Source of the DNA: Stenotrophomonas maltophilia
GTDB taxonomy: Bacteria > Pseudomonadota > Gammaproteobacteria > Xanthomonadales > Xanthomonadaceae
Reading direction: 5' to 3'
Length of the DNA stretch: 64,000 bases
NCBI RefSeq assembly: GCF_025642255.1
Contig: NZ_CP106759.1
Location: 2,135,501 to 2,199,500, forward strand
Below, in pieces: positions 8,564-18,428 of this stretch. A program made the translations under genes and the position numbers. Below the pieces are notes generated by a model. The model searched no databases. It was not told the origin of the DNA and saw only the letters and a program-made list of their open reading frames with translations. The stretch's first letter is position 1, and each line of letters begins with the position of its first letter.

Positions 8564-9925
8564 TCACCGTGCCACGGTGAAGCCGACCGTCGTCAGACCG
8601 TCCGAACTGGCCACGAACACTTCGCCGCCATGGAGTGCGGCGATGGCCTTGACGATGGACAACCCCAGCCCGTGATGGCGCTCGCCCCGATACTCACGGG
8701 CCTGGTCGACCCGGTAGAAGCGCTCGAACAGCAGGGGCAGATGCTCGGCGGCGATGCCGTTGCCTTCATTCAGCACGGCCACCCGCACGCCGTCGCCTTC
8801 GGACTGCAGCTGCACACGCACGTCGCTGCCTGGACGCGCATGCTGCACGGCGTTGTGCAACAGGTTGGTCAGCGCGCGGCGGAACAACGACGGATCGATG
8901 CGGGCGGTGGCGTCGCCTTCGACATGCAACGTCAGCTGGGCCTCTTCGAACAGGAATTCCATGAATTCACCGGCGGTGGCGACCTCGTCTGCCAGCTGGA
9001 CCTGACGCGTTTCCACCGCGATATCGCCCTGGCCGGCCCGCGACAGGAACAACATATCGTTGACGATCGCACGCAGGCGCTCCAGTTCCTCCAGGTTGGA
9101 CTGCATGACCTCCTGCAGCGCCGCCACATCACGCGGACGGGACAGGGCCACCTGGGTCTGTCCCATCAGATTGGCCAGGGGGGTGCGCAGCTCGTGCGCG
9201 ACGTCCGCGTTGAACCCGTCCAGCCGCGTGTACGCTGCTTCCAACCGATCAAGAGCGCCGTTGAAGGCATGCGTGAGGTGGCCCAGTTCGGCCGGCAGTC
9301 CCTGCGCGGCCAGGCGCTGCGACAGCCGCTGCGGGCTGAGCGAGCGTGCCTCGTTGGACAGCGCCCGCAGCGGGGCCAGCCCCAGCCGGGCGATCCAGTA
9401 GCCAAGCCCGGCCACCAGCAGCACGCCCAGCCCGCCGGCCACCCACAACGCAACGCCGAAGCGCTGCAGCGCCTGCGTGTAGGGCTCCGAGTCGATGCCG
9501 ATCCACAGGTCCACATCCGGTCGCGCACCCTTGCCCGGCACCCGTTCATACAGCGTGCGCAGCGGGTGCCCACCCTCACGCGGCAGCGTACCCATGCCGT
9601 TGTCGCCCTTGCCGGGGGCCTGCACCTGCGGCTCTGCCTGGCCGATGCGGAATGTGGGGTTCTCGCTCCATGCCCAGACCAGAGTGTCGCGGTCCCCGGA
9701 GATCAGGTTGCCGACCTTCTCGCGCACCTTGTTCCAGCGCTCGGTGCTGTCGCACATCGCGACGCTGCCACTGACCGCGTGCAGCTTGGTCTGCAGTTCC
9801 GCATGCTGGTAGCGCACCACCTGCCGCTCGAGCACGCCATAGACGCCCACGCCCAGCAGAGCAAACACCAGCAATGCGGCCAGCGCGAACATCGCCGACA
9901 GGCGCTGGGCGATCGACATCCTCAT
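8564..9925 (-). CDS. sensor histidine kinase, heavy-metal/CusS-like
   Basis: The 453-residue kinase has an N-terminal membrane helix, a periplasmic sensor of about 130 residues, a second helix ([20 protein letters not shown]), HAMP, HisKA with [19 protein letters not shown], and HATPase_c with [10 protein letters not shown] and [15 protein letters not shown]. It is the last gene of the adaptor-RND-regulator-kinase operon, and its start overlaps the regulator stop as ATGA. The periplasmic signal is unknown. The kinase type suggests a metal or envelope stress sensor that controls the adjacent pump. Confidence 0.88.
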   Translation of the reverse strand: MRMSIAQRLSAMFALAALLVFALLGVGVYGVLERQVVRYQHAELQTKLHAVSGSVAMCDSTERWNKVREKVGNLISGDRDTLVWAWSENPTFRIGQAEPQVQAPGKGDNGMGTLPREGGHPLRTLYERVPGKGARPDVDLWIGIDSEPYTQALQRFGVALWVAGGLGVLLVAGLGYWIARLGLAPLRALSNEARSLSPQRLSQRLAAQGLPAELGHLTHAFNGALDRLEAAYTRLDGFNADVAHELRTPLANLMGQTQVALSRPRDVAALQEVMQSNLEELERLRAIVNDMLFLSRAGQGDIAVETRQVQLADEVATAGEFMEFLFEEAQLTLHVEGDATARIDPSLFRRALTNLLHNAVQHARPGSDVRVQLQSEGDGVRVAVLNEGNGIAAEHLPLLFERFYRVDQAREYRGERHHGLGLSIVKAIAALHGGEVFVASSDGLTTVGFTVAR

Positions 9926-10611
9926 CCCCGCCCACCCTCGTCCTCGCGCACTTCCAGCACGTAGCCCATGCCGCGCACGGTATGCAGCAGCTTGCTCGGG
10001 TAAGGGCCGTCGATCTTGCCGCGCAGGCGCTTGATCGCCACTTCGACCACATTGGTATTGCTGTCGAAATTGATGTCCCAGACCTGGGCGGCGATCACCG
10101 TCTTGGACAGGATCTGGCCCCGCCGCTGTGCCAGCAGCGCCAGCAGCGCGAACTCCTTGCCGGTCAGGTCCAGCCGCGAGCCATCGCGGTAGGCCCGCCG
10201 GGCCAGCAGGTTCACCTGCAGATCGCCCACCTGCAGTTCGGTCGGCTCCTGCTGGCGCCCACGCCGCACCAGGGCCTGCAGCCGCGCCAGCAGTTCGATG
10301 AACGAGAACGGCTTGACCAGGTAGTCGTCGGCGCCCTGCCCCAGGCCGTGCACGCGATCATCCACGCGGTCCCGCGCGGTCAGCATGATCACCGGTGTCT
10401 GCTTGCTGCGGCGCAGCTCGCGCAGCACGCTGAAGCCATCCATGCCCGGCAGCATCACATCCAGCACGATCACGTCGTAGTCGAACTCGCGCGCCAGATG
10501 CAGGCCGGTGACACCGTCCGCAGCCAGATCCACCGCCCAGCCCTGCTCGCCCAGGCCGGTGCGCAGGTAATGGGCGGTCTTGCCTTCATCTTCCACGATC
10601 AGCAGTTTCAT
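9922..10611 (-). CDS. OmpR/PhoB-family response regulator
   Basis: The product is 229 residues. The receiver domain has acidic EDE near the start, phospho-acceptor Asp in [14 protein letters not shown], and the conserved Lys in DDYLVKPF. The winged-helix output domain ends with [15 protein letters not shown] and [10 protein letters not shown]. It is closest in style to CusR/CopR regulators. ATG 10611 starts inside the RND stop (ATGA), and its own stop overlaps the kinase start. A CusR-like dyad lies upstream of the operon at 14989-15004. Confidence 0.92.
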   Translation of the reverse strand: MKLLIVEDEGKTAHYLRTGLGEQGWAVDLAADGVTGLHLAREFDYDVIVLDVMLPGMDGFSVLRELRRSKQTPVIMLTARDRVDDRVHGLGQGADDYLVKPFSFIELLARLQALVRRGRQQEPTELQVGDLQVNLLARRAYRDGSRLDLTGKEFALLALLAQRRGQILSKTVIAAQVWDINFDSNTNVVEVAIKRLRGKIDGPYPSKLLHTVRGMGYVLEVREDEGGRG

Positions 10612-13600
10612 CCAGGGTCCGCCAGGGCAGCGCCCGCCGCCTCCCTGCGCTCGCGGCGACGCTGCAGGAACAGGCGGTCCAGGGCCAGGTAGATCACCGG
10701 GGTACTGTACAGGGTCAACAGCTGGCTGATCAGCAGGCCACCGACCACCGCCACGCCCAGCGGCTGGCGCAGTTCCGAACCCGTACCGAAACCGATCATC
10801 AGCGGAATGGCACCGAGCAACGCGGCCAGCGTGGTCATCATGATCGGGCGGAACCGGGTCAGGCAGGCCTCGTGGATCGCCTCCAGCGGCGCCAGCCCGC
10901 GGTTGCGCTGTGCGTCGAGGGCGAAGTCGACCATCAGGATGCCGTTCTTCTTGACGATGCCGATCAGCAGCACGATGCCGATCAGCGCCATGATCGAGAA
11001 GTCCAGCCCCCACAGCCAGAGCATCAGCACCGCGCCGATGCCGGCCGACGGCAGAGTGGACAGGATGGTCAGCGGGTGCACGAAACTCTCGTACAGCACG
11101 CCGAGGATGATGTAGACCGCCAGCAGGGCCGCGAGGATCAGCAGCGGCTGGCTGGCCAGCGACTCCTGGAAGGCCTGTGCCGTGCCCTGGAAGCGGCCGC
11201 TGATGCTGGCAGGCATGCCGATCTGCGCCTGCGCCTGCTCCACCAGGCCGACCGCTTCGCCCAGTGAAACGCCGGGGGCCAGATTGAAGGACAGGTTCAC
11301 CGCCGGCAGCATGCCGTTATGGCTGATCGACAGCGGACCATTGCCCGGGGGCTGCACCTGGGCCACGGCCGACAGCGGCACCATCTGCCCGGTCAGCGGC
11401 GAACGCAGGTGGAAGTAGGACAGCGCATCGACCTGCCCCAGCATGCCCGGCGCGATTTCCAGGATGACCCGGTACTGGTTGGTTTCGGTCTGGAACTCGT
11501 TGATCTGGCGCTGGCCGAAGGCATCGTAGAGCACCTGGTCGATGTCGTTGGCGGTCAGGCCGAAGCGCGCCGCTGCCGTGCGGTCGATCTCCAGCCGGGT
11601 CACGCTGGCGCCGACCTGCTGGTCATTGGACACGTCGCGCAGCTGCGGCAGGCCCCGCAGCCGCTCGGTCAGCTGCTCGGCCCACTGCGACAGCTCGCGG
11701 CTGTCCTGTCCGCGCAGGGCATACTGGTACTGCGTCCGCGCCGGCCCGGCGCCGAGATTGATGTCCTGCGCCGCGCGCATGTACACGGTGATGCCGGGCA
11801 CGCTGGCCATCTTCGCCCGCACCCGGTCAATGAAGCCGTGCACGTCCACATCGCGGTCGCCGCGGTCCTTCAGCACGAACCAGAAGCGGCCGTTGGACAG
11901 CGTCTGGCTGCCGGCAGTGGCGCCGACCGCGTGGTTGTAGGCCTGCAGGGCCGGATCATCCGCAACGATGCGCGCGAGCTGCTGGTGCTTGGCCACCATC
12001 TCCTCGTAGCCGATGTCCTGCGCCGCCTCGGTGGTGGCGAACACGAAGGCGGTGTCCTGCAGGGGAAAGAAGCCTTTGGGAATCACTATGTACGAGGCCA
12101 CCGCCACCGCCACGGTCAGGCCGAAGCCCGCCAGCACCAGCCGCTGGCGGCGCAGGGCCCATTGCAGGCTGCGGTCGTAGCCGGCCAGCAGGCGCCCGGC
12201 CAGGGTCCGCTCGCTGTCCCGGTGCGCCGGCATGCGCTTCATCAGGTGCGCGGCCATCATCGGTGCCAGGGTCAGCGAGGCGACGATGGAAATCAGGATC
12301 GCCACGGTGATGGTCAGCGCGAACTCGGCGAACAGGCGCCCGACCACCCCGCCCATGAACAGCAGCGGGATGAAGGCGGCAATCAACGACAGGCTGATCG
12401 AGACCACGGTGAAGCCGATTTCGCCGGCGCCCTTCAGGGCGGCGTCCACCGGACCGAGCCCGGCCTCGCGGTGACGGTGGATGTTCTCAACCACGACGAT
12501 CGCGTCGTCGACCACGAAGCCGACCGCAACCACCAGTGCCACCAAGGTCAGGTTGTTGAGGCTGAAGCCGGCCACGTACATCGCGGCGAAGGTCGCCACC
12601 AGCGCGACCACCAGTACCGCGCCGACGATCAGCGTGGCGGAAAGCTGGCGCAGGAACAGGCCCATCACCAGCACCACCAGCACGATGGTCAGTACCAGGG
12701 TGAGCTCCACCTCGTGCAGCGACGCGCGGATGGTGCGTGTACGGTCGTTGAGCACCTCCACATCGACGCTGGCCGGCAGGTTCGCGCTCAGTTCCGGCAA
12801 GGCGGCCAGCACCGCATCGGTGGTGCGCACGATGTTCGCGCCGGGCTGCCGGCTGATGATCAGGCCGACCCCAGGCTGGCCGTTCGGCCACGCCTGCACG
12901 TAGGCATTCTCGGCGCCGTCGATCACCTGCGCGACATCACCCAGCGCCACCGGTGCGCCGTCACGATAGGCAACGACCAGGCGCCGGTAGTCCTGGGCAC
13001 TGAACAGCTGGTCGTTGGCTTCGAAGGTGGACGTGCGCTGCTCGCCCATCAGTGCACCCTTGGCCTGGTTGAGGCTGGCGTTCTGCGCCACGCCACGCAG
13101 GTCGGACAGGGTCAGGCCCATCGCCGCCAGCCGCTCCGGCTGGGCCTGGATGCGGATCGCCGGACGCTGCTGGCCGACGATGCCGACCTCCGAAACGCCG
13201 CTGATCTGGCTGATCGAGCGTGCGAGGCGGCTCTCGGCCAGATCGCTCAGTTCGGTCATCGACATCTGGGTCGACACCACGCTGAGCACCAGGATGGGAC
13301 TGTCGGCCGGATTCACCTTGCGCCAGGTCGGCATGTTCGGCAGTTCACTGGGCAGGCGGCCGGCGGCGGCGTTGATCGCCGCCTGCACTTCCTGTGCGGC
13401 CGTGTCGATGTTCTTTTCCAGATCGAACTGCAGGGTGATCGAAGTGCTGCCCAGTGCACTGGTCGAGGTCATCTCGATGATGCCGGGCACGCCCGTCAGC
13501 TGGGTTTCCAGTGGCGTGGCCACCGCCGAGGCCATGGTCTCGGCGCTGGCACCGGGCAGATTGGCATTGACCCGGATTGTCGGGAACTCAGCCTCCGGCA

Positions 13601-13721
13601 ACGGCGCCACCGGCAGGCGCGGCAATGCTGCCACGCCCAGCAGCACCACCGCCAGGGTCAACAGGGTCGTGGCGACCGGGTGATGAACGAACCAGCTGGA
13701 CAGCGAGGTGCGCGCGCTCAC
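10608..13721 (-). CDS. RND (HAE1) multidrug efflux permease
   Basis: The 1037-residue protein has the full 12-helix RND architecture with two large periplasmic loops. Visible marks are the TM4 proton-relay acids ([18 protein letters not shown]), [17 protein letters not shown] in the TM5-6 region, and the C-terminal repeat [18 protein letters not shown]. It resembles MdtB/C and MuxB-type inner-membrane pumps. The operon supplies one adaptor and one pump but no outer-membrane channel, so a TolC-type partner must come from elsewhere. It overlaps both neighbours by four bases. S. maltophilia has several Sme-type pumps; I do not assign this to one of them. Confidence 0.94.
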   Translation of the reverse strand: MSARTSLSSWFVHHPVATTLLTLAVVLLGVAALPRLPVAPLPEAEFPTIRVNANLPGASAETMASAVATPLETQLTGVPGIIEMTSTSALGSTSITLQFDLEKNIDTAAQEVQAAINAAAGRLPSELPNMPTWRKVNPADSPILVLSVVSTQMSMTELSDLAESRLARSISQISGVSEVGIVGQQRPAIRIQAQPERLAAMGLTLSDLRGVAQNASLNQAKGALMGEQRTSTFEANDQLFSAQDYRRLVVAYRDGAPVALGDVAQVIDGAENAYVQAWPNGQPGVGLIISRQPGANIVRTTDAVLAALPELSANLPASVDVEVLNDRTRTIRASLHEVELTLVLTIVLVVLVMGLFLRQLSATLIVGAVLVVALVATFAAMYVAGFSLNNLTLVALVVAVGFVVDDAIVVVENIHRHREAGLGPVDAALKGAGEIGFTVVSISLSLIAAFIPLLFMGGVVGRLFAEFALTITVAILISIVASLTLAPMMAAHLMKRMPAHRDSERTLAGRLLAGYDRSLQWALRRQRLVLAGFGLTVAVAVASYIVIPKGFFPLQDTAFVFATTEAAQDIGYEEMVAKHQQLARIVADDPALQAYNHAVGATAGSQTLSNGRFWFVLKDRGDRDVDVHGFIDRVRAKMASVPGITVYMRAAQDINLGAGPARTQYQYALRGQDSRELSQWAEQLTERLRGLPQLRDVSNDQQVGASVTRLEIDRTAAARFGLTANDIDQVLYDAFGQRQINEFQTETNQYRVILEIAPGMLGQVDALSYFHLRSPLTGQMVPLSAVAQVQPPGNGPLSISHNGMLPAVNLSFNLAPGVSLGEAVGLVEQAQAQIGMPASISGRFQGTAQAFQESLASQPLLILAALLAVYIILGVLYESFVHPLTILSTLPSAGIGAVLMLWLWGLDFSIMALIGIVLLIGIVKKNGILMVDFALDAQRNRGLAPLEAIHEACLTRFRPIMMTTLAALLGAIPLMIGFGTGSELRQPLGVAVVGGLLISQLLTLYSTPVIYLALDRLFLQRRRERREAAGAALADPG

Positions 13722-14899
13722 GGTGCCGCCCCGCGCCGGACCGCTGCAGGCGCCGCGGCGGGTTTGGCCTCGGCCACCACCGTGCCCGGCCGCAGCCGCG
13801 ACTGTCCATCGCGTACCACCACATCGCCGACCCGCAGCTCACCCTGCACGACCACCTGCCCGCCGTCCTGTTCGCCGACCGTGACCGGCAGCGATTCCAC
13901 GCTGCCATCAGCGACCACGCGGTAGACGAAGCTGCCCTGCACGCCACGCTGGATCGCCGCGGCATCCAGCACCAGCGCGCCCGTGCTCTGGCCGGTGCGC
14001 ACCCGCACGCTGACCAGCTGTCCGGGCCACAGCTGGTCGGACGCATTGCTGAAGCGCGCGCGCAGCCGCACCGTACCGGAGGCCTCGTCCACCTGGTTGT
14101 CGATCACCTGCAACGTGCCCTCAGCCAGCAGCTGGCCACCCTCGCGGTCCAGTGCCTGCACCTGTGCGCCGCCTGCGGCGAGCGCCTGTCGCAGCTGCGG
14201 CAGCGCGTCCTGCGGCAGCGCGAACACCACCGAGATCGGATCGGTCTGCTGCACGGTCACCAACCCCTGCGTGTCACTGGCGCGCACCAGATTGCCCGGA
14301 TCCACCTGGCGCAGACCGATGCGGCCGTCCATCGGCGCCACGATGCGCGTATACGAGAGCTGCACCTGCGCTGCGTCCACCGCAGCCTGGTTGCCGCGGC
14401 CGGTGGCCTGCAACTGCTGCACGGTGGCGGCCTGCTGCTCCAGCATCTGCCGCGACACCAGCTGGTCGCTGGACAGATGCTGCAGCCGTGACAGATCCGA
14501 GCGCGCCGCGTCCAGCGTGGCGCGGTCGCGCACCAGCGCCGCCTGTGCACCGCCCAGACCGGCACGGATGGCGCGATCATCGATACGCGCGAGCAGTTGC
14601 CCCTTGCGCACCTTCTGCCCTTCCTCGAACAGCACTTCGGTCAGCACGCCATCCACCTGCGGGCGCAGCACGGTGCTCTGCAGCGACTGCACCGTGCCGA
14701 CGCCGCTTCGCCAGTGCGGGACATCACGCTGCTCGACGCGCGTGGTGACCACCGGTACCGGTGGCGGTGCCGCGCTGGGCTGTGCGTCGCCGCGGGAAAC
14801 GCCGTGGAACAACATCGCCAGCAACAGGGCAACCAGCAGTGCCGCTCCCAGCGCGAGGTGGCGGCGGCGCAGCAGCGCAGTGACATCAGGCAATCGCAT
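13718..14899 (-). CDS. RND periplasmic adaptor (membrane fusion protein)
   Basis: The 393-residue protein has an N-terminal membrane anchor (LALGAALLVALLLAMLFHGV). It then shows a beta-barrel/lipoyl/alpha-hairpin/lipoyl arrangement: VLRPQVDGVLTEVLFEEGQ, KGQLLARIDDR, a Gln-rich coiled-coil hairpin, YTRIVAPMDGRIGLRQVD, and QTDPISVVFALPQ. It links the RND pump to an outer-membrane channel. It is the first gene of the operon and overlaps the pump start by four bases. No lipobox was seen. Confidence 0.93.
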   Translation of the reverse strand: MRLPDVTALLRRRHLALGAALLVALLLAMLFHGVSRGDAQPSAAPPPVPVVTTRVEQRDVPHWRSGVGTVQSLQSTVLRPQVDGVLTEVLFEEGQKVRKGQLLARIDDRAIRAGLGGAQAALVRDRATLDAARSDLSRLQHLSSDQLVSRQMLEQQAATVQQLQATGRGNQAAVDAAQVQLSYTRIVAPMDGRIGLRQVDPGNLVRASDTQGLVTVQQTDPISVVFALPQDALPQLRQALAAGGAQVQALDREGGQLLAEGTLQVIDNQVDEASGTVRLRARFSNASDQLWPGQLVSVRVRTGQSTGALVLDAAAIQRGVQGSFVYRVVADGSVESLPVTVGEQDGGQVVVQGELRVGDVVVRDGQSRLRPGTVVAEAKPAAAPAAVRRGAAP

Positions 14900-14988
14900 G
14901 GCAGGGGGTCCAATCCGGTGCCCGCGCCGGTCTGCGCAGGCCTGCCGTCATCCTGGGTGGCAACCTCCGGCACCATGCTGTCGCCTGC

Positions 14989-15004
14989 CTGACAATTCCG
15001 TCAG
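14989..15004 (-). promoter_or_regulatory. CusR/CopR-like dyad upstream of the RND operon
   Basis: CTGACAATTCCGTCAG is an inverted repeat (CTGAC/GTCAG). Its core TGACAATTCCGTCA differs by two bases from the TGACAA-NN-TTGTCA pattern I recall for CusR/PcoR boxes. It lies about 90 bases upstream of the adaptor start, so autoregulation by the operon's own regulator is plausible. Confidence 0.45.
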
Positions 15005-15018
15005 CTTCGACTGCGGCC

Positions 15019-15036
15019 GCTATACCAAGGTATAGC
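15019..15036. promoter_or_regulatory. 18-base palindrome in the divergent intergenic region
   Basis: GCTATACCAAGGTATAGC is a perfect palindrome with a two-base centre. It lies between the leftward RND operon and the rightward magnesium locus, and each half carries a -10-like TATAGC/TATACC. It could be an operator or a pair of divergent -10 elements. Confidence 0.4.
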
Positions 15037-15142
15037 GACGCTAACCCACGGGCCTCTAGGCCGTGCCCGGCCAGCGGCCGACAATGGCACCACCGCCGGG
15101 AAACGCGCCCGGCAGCCCCTTCCCACCTGCACGGAGACGCCG

Positions 15143-15232
15143 ATGGATCCCGACCCTGCCGGGCGCAACGCGCCCCTGCCTGCCTGCTTCCGCCCGTACC
15201 GGGCGCCTGGCGGCCGGTCCCTGCCTGCGTGA
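15143..15232 (+). CDS. 29-residue MgtL-like leader peptide of the mgtA locus
   Basis: GGAG at 15133-15136 is followed six bases later by ATG and a 29-codon frame ending in TGA. The peptide begins M-D-P-D-P and has seven prolines (positions 3, 5, 11, 13, 18, 22, 28), with several Arg. E. coli and Salmonella MgtL, upstream of mgtA, begins MEPDP and is Pro-rich. Its acidic/proline start destabilises translating ribosomes when Mg2+ is low, and this switches mgtA on. The same start motif, the good ribosome-binding site and the position upstream of an mgtA-mgtC cluster support the same role here. The match is by motif and context; length and remaining residues differ. Confidence 0.72.
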   Translation: MDPDPAGRNAPLPACFRPYRAPGGRSLPA

Positions 15233-15253
15233 GTGCGGGGGGCCGCCAGGCGC
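15203..15253 (+). promoter_or_regulatory. leader hairpin 1 (13-bp perfect stem)
   Basis: GCGCCTGGCGGCC at 15203-15215, inside codons 21-25 of the leader peptide, is perfectly complementary to GGCCGCCAGGCGC at 15241-15253, beyond the leader stop. The loop is 25 bases. A ribosome that finishes the leader would melt this stem; one that drops off early would leave it intact. Confidence 0.65.
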
Positions 15254-15263
15254 ACCTGCCTGG
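15246..15263 (+). promoter_or_regulatory. alternative hairpin 2 masking the next ribosome-binding site
   Basis: CCAGGC (15246-15251) can pair with GCCTGG (15258-15263) around a six-base loop. Its 5' arm is part of the 3' arm of hairpin 1, so the two are mutually exclusive. Its 3' arm covers the first bases of the GGAGAG site (15262-15267) of the gene starting at 15275. Confidence 0.55.
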
Positions 15264-15274
15264 AGAGTGCCCCC

Positions 15275-15574
15275 ATGTTCTGCAAGACCCTCTACATCAC
15301 CCTGCGCCGCCTGATGGGTACGCGCGATGTCACCGCCCTGCGCAGCCAGCTGTGGGTGCATGGCCCAGTGCTGTTTGCCCGTTCGCTGGCGCTGGGCTCG
15401 CCACGCGTGGTGGCCGACGTCCTTTCGTTGCTGCCGATCAGCGAGCGCATCAGCGTCCTGCGCCATCTGCCCTACCCCCTCCGCGACGCGATGAAGCCGC
15501 TGTGCATCGGCGGCAGCCAGCGCCTTCGCATGCAGCCCTGGTCGCCTGACGTACTGGCCCTGCGCTCCGCCTGA
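15275..15574 (+). CDS. MgtE N-domain-like small protein, magnesium locus
   Basis: This 99-residue protein has no signal peptide or membrane helix. The segment SPRVVADVLSLLPISERISV followed by LRHLPYPLRDAMKPL resembles one repeat of the helical MgtE intracellular N domain, where Leu-Pro turns alternate with short amphipathic helices. MgtE N domains sense cytosolic Mg2+. A free-standing copy just before mgtA could be a magnesium-responsive regulator of the pump. This is inferred from sequence style and context. GGAGAG is the ribosome-binding site and is partly masked by hairpin 2. Confidence 0.6.
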   Translation: MFCKTLYITLRRLMGTRDVTALRSQLWVHGPVLFARSLALGSPRVVADVLSLLPISERISVLRHLPYPLRDAMKPLCIGGSQRLRMQPWSPDVLALRSA

Positions 15575-15638
15575 CCGGCGAAGCGACGCCCTGCCCCCTG
15601 CGTGCCGGTCCTGCGCCGGCCCCATCAAGGAGTTCCCC

Positions 15639-18398
15639 ATGAGCCTGCTCAATGCCTGGTTCAACGCTTTCCTGCGCAGCCGGCGCGCCGGCAACCTGTT
15701 CCGGCGCCGGGCGATGCCCGAAGCCGGCTTCGGTCACGGCAACAGCGGGAGCGTACCGTTCAACCTCACCGCCGGACTGGTCACCTTGGCGCAGCTCGAT
15801 GAAGCGCACCTGCTGAGCAGGCTGGACTCGCACGCCGATGGCCTGGGCCAGCACCAGGCGGACGAACGGCTGGCCGCCCTCGGCCCGAACGAAGTCGATC
15901 ACGAAAAGCCGCTGCCGTGGTGGCGCCACCTGTGGCAGTGCTACCGCAATCCGTTCAACCTGCTGTTGACCGTGCTGGCAGCGGTCTCCTGGCTGACGGA
16001 GGATGCGAAGGCCACGGTGGTGATCGGCGCGGTGGTGCTGTTGTCCACCCTGATCCGCTTCGTCCAGGAAGGGCGTTCCAACCGCGCCGCTGAACGGCTG
16101 AAGGCACTGGTGGGGAACACGGCGCGTGTACTGCGGCGCACCCCTGGAACGGAAGCGGCAGACCTGGCCGATCAGTACTTCGGTGCGCACCTGCACAGCC
16201 GGCGGCCCTCACGGCTGCTGGACCTGCCGATCCGCGAGCTGGTACCCGGCGATCACCTCGTGCTCTCGGCCGGCGACATGATTCCGGCCGACTGCCGGGT
16301 GCTGTCGGCCAAGGATCTGTTCGTGGCCCAGGCGGCCATGACCGGGGAATCACTGCCGGTGGAGAAGTTCGCCCATCCGGGCGATGCGCAGGCCGGCCTG
16401 CTCGATCAGCACAACCTGCTGTTCATGGGTACCAACGTGGTCTCCGGCACGGCCACCGCTGTGGTACTGGCTACCGGCAACCGCACCTATTTCGGCACTC
16501 TGGCCGAGCGCAGCATCGCCAGCGACCGTGCGCCCACGGCCTTCCAGGCCGGGGTCAACAGTGTCAGCTGGCTGCTGATCCGCTTCGCCCTGGTGATGGT
16601 GCCGTTCGTGCTGCTGGTCAATGGCTGGACCAAGGGTGACTGGACCGAAGCCTTCCTGTTTGCCTTGTCGGTGGCGGTCGGCCTGACCCCGGAAATGCTG
16701 CCGATGATCGTCACCTCCACCCTGGCCAAGGGGGCGGTGCTGCTGTCGCGCCGCAAGGTGATCGTCAAGCGCCTGGACGCCATCCAGAACTTCGGTGCCA
16801 TGGACGTGCTGTGCACCGACAAGACCGGCACGCTCACCCAGGACCGGATCGCCCTGGAACGGCATACCGACGTGTTCGGCCGTGACTCGGAAGACGTGCT
16901 GAAGTTCGCCTATCTCAACAGCCACTTCCAGACCGGCCTGATCAATCTGCTGGACCGCGCCGTGCTGGAGCACGTGGAACTGCAGAGCTCGCTGCGCCTG
17001 AGCCAGGACTACCGGAAGGTGGACGAGATACCGTTCGACTTCGAGCGCCGCCGCATGTCGGTCGTGGTATCCGAATGCGGGAATCACCATGAGCTGATCT
17101 GCAAGGGCGCGGTCGAGGAGATGCTCGCGGTGTGCTCCACCGTGCGCGAGAACGGCCACGACATGCCACTGGACGAACGGCGGCTGGCGCGGGTCCGGCA
17201 GACCACCGAGGAACTGAACGAACAGGGCCTGCGGGTGGTGGCGGTGGCGATGAACGAAACCAGCGCACAGCAGGCGACCTACACCCAGTCCGACGAATGT
17301 GGACTGACCCTGATCGGCTACGTGGCCTTTCTTGATCCGCCCAAGGAATCGGCTGCACAGGCACTGCAGGCACTGGCGATGCATGGCGTCGAGGTCAAGG
17401 TGTTCACCGGCGACAACGAACTGGTCACCGCCCGTGTCTGTGCCCAGGTCGGACTCGACGCGGACACGATCCTGACCGGCCCGCAGATCGAACGCATGGG
17501 CGATGAAGCGCTGGCACACGCCCTGCAGCACCACCGCGTGTTTGCCCGCCTGACGCCGCTGCACAAGGAACGACTGGTACGCCAGCTGCGCGCGCAGGGC
17601 AAGGTGGTCGGCTTTCTCGGCGACGGCATCAATGATGCGCCCGCGCTGCGCGCCGCCGACATCGGCATCAGCGTCGACAGCGCCGTGGACATCGCCAAGG
17701 AAGCGGCCGACATCATCCTGCTGGAAAAGAACCTGATGGTGCTGGAGGAAGGCGTGATCCAGGGCCGGCGCACCTTCTGCAACATGCTCAAGTACATCCG
17801 CATGACCGCCAGCTCCAACTTCGGCAACGTGTTCTCGGTGCTGGTAGCGTCCGCCTTCCTGCCGTTCCTGCCGATGCTGCCGCTGCAGCTGCTGGTGCAG
17901 AACCTGCTGTACGACGTTTCGCAGATTGCCATTCCGTTCGACAACGTGGACGAGGAACTGGTGCGGCAGCCGCTGAAATGGAACCCGACGGACATCGGCC
18001 GCTTCATGGTGTTCTTCGGACCGATCAGCTCGGTCTTCGACCTCAGCTGCTTCGCCCTGATGTGGTATGTGTTCGACGCTCGCACACCCGCCGACCAGGG
18101 CCTGTTCCAGTCAGGCTGGTTCGTCGTCGGCCTGCTGACCCAGACCCTGATCGTGCACATGATCCGCACGCCGAAGCTGCCGTTCCTGCAGAGCATCGCC
18201 GCGCCACCGCTGCTGCTGATGACGGGACTGATCATGGCCCTGGGCGTGATCCTGCCGATGAGCCCGCTGGCCACCTACTTCAGGCTGCAGGTACTGCCGG
18301 CAGGGTACTGGCCATTCCTGGTGGCGATCCTGTTCGGCTATGCCGCACTGACCACTGCACTGAAGAAGCTTTACATCCGTCGCTACGGCTGGCAGTAG
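15639..18398 (+). CDS. mgtA: magnesium-translocating P-type ATPase
   Basis: The 919-residue P3B-type ATPase imports Mg2+ across the inner membrane. Motifs: actuator MTGESLPVEK, phosphorylation site CTDKTGTLTQD (Asp about residue 394), nucleotide-binding CKGAVEEML, hinge GDGINDAPALRAADIG, and the C-terminal helix group. The N-terminal MgtA-specific part includes NEVDHEKPLPWWRHLWQCYRNPFN. Start ATG has AGGAG seven bases upstream. It follows the leader peptide and the MgtE-N-like gene and precedes mgtC. Expression is probably set by the leader. Confidence 0.95.
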   Translation: MSLLNAWFNAFLRSRRAGNLFRRRAMPEAGFGHGNSGSVPFNLTAGLVTLAQLDEAHLLSRLDSHADGLGQHQADERLAALGPNEVDHEKPLPWWRHLWQCYRNPFNLLLTVLAAVSWLTEDAKATVVIGAVVLLSTLIRFVQEGRSNRAAERLKALVGNTARVLRRTPGTEAADLADQYFGAHLHSRRPSRLLDLPIRELVPGDHLVLSAGDMIPADCRVLSAKDLFVAQAAMTGESLPVEKFAHPGDAQAGLLDQHNLLFMGTNVVSGTATAVVLATGNRTYFGTLAERSIASDRAPTAFQAGVNSVSWLLIRFALVMVPFVLLVNGWTKGDWTEAFLFALSVAVGLTPEMLPMIVTSTLAKGAVLLSRRKVIVKRLDAIQNFGAMDVLCTDKTGTLTQDRIALERHTDVFGRDSEDVLKFAYLNSHFQTGLINLLDRAVLEHVELQSSLRLSQDYRKVDEIPFDFERRRMSVVVSECGNHHELICKGAVEEMLAVCSTVRENGHDMPLDERRLARVRQTTEELNEQGLRVVAVAMNETSAQQATYTQSDECGLTLIGYVAFLDPPKESAAQALQALAMHGVEVKVFTGDNELVTARVCAQVGLDADTILTGPQIERMGDEALAHALQHHRVFARLTPLHKERLVRQLRAQGKVVGFLGDGINDAPALRAADIGISVDSAVDIAKEAADIILLEKNLMVLEEGVIQGRRTFCNMLKYIRMTASSNFGNVFSVLVASAFLPFLPMLPLQLLVQNLLYDVSQIAIPFDNVDEELVRQPLKWNPTDIGRFMVFFGPISSVFDLSCFALMWYVFDARTPADQGLFQSGWFVVGLLTQTLIVHMIRTPKLPFLQSIAAPPLLLMTGLIMALGVILPMSPLATYFRLQVLPAGYWPFLVAILFGYAALTTALKKLYIRRYGWQ

Positions 18399-18428
18399 GC
18401 GTTGCCGGCCGTGCCTGGGGAGATCCTG

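Noticed and set aside
11319..13925. Long antisense frame (868 codons) opposite the RND pump
   Set aside because: Gln/His/Arg-rich text typical of the complement of GC-rich coding DNA; the opposite strand has a full RND transporter.
15063..15314. Pro-rich 83-codon frame overlapping the mgtA leader
   Set aside because: No ribosome-binding site, overlaps the hairpins and the next start; the 29-codon frame fits much better.
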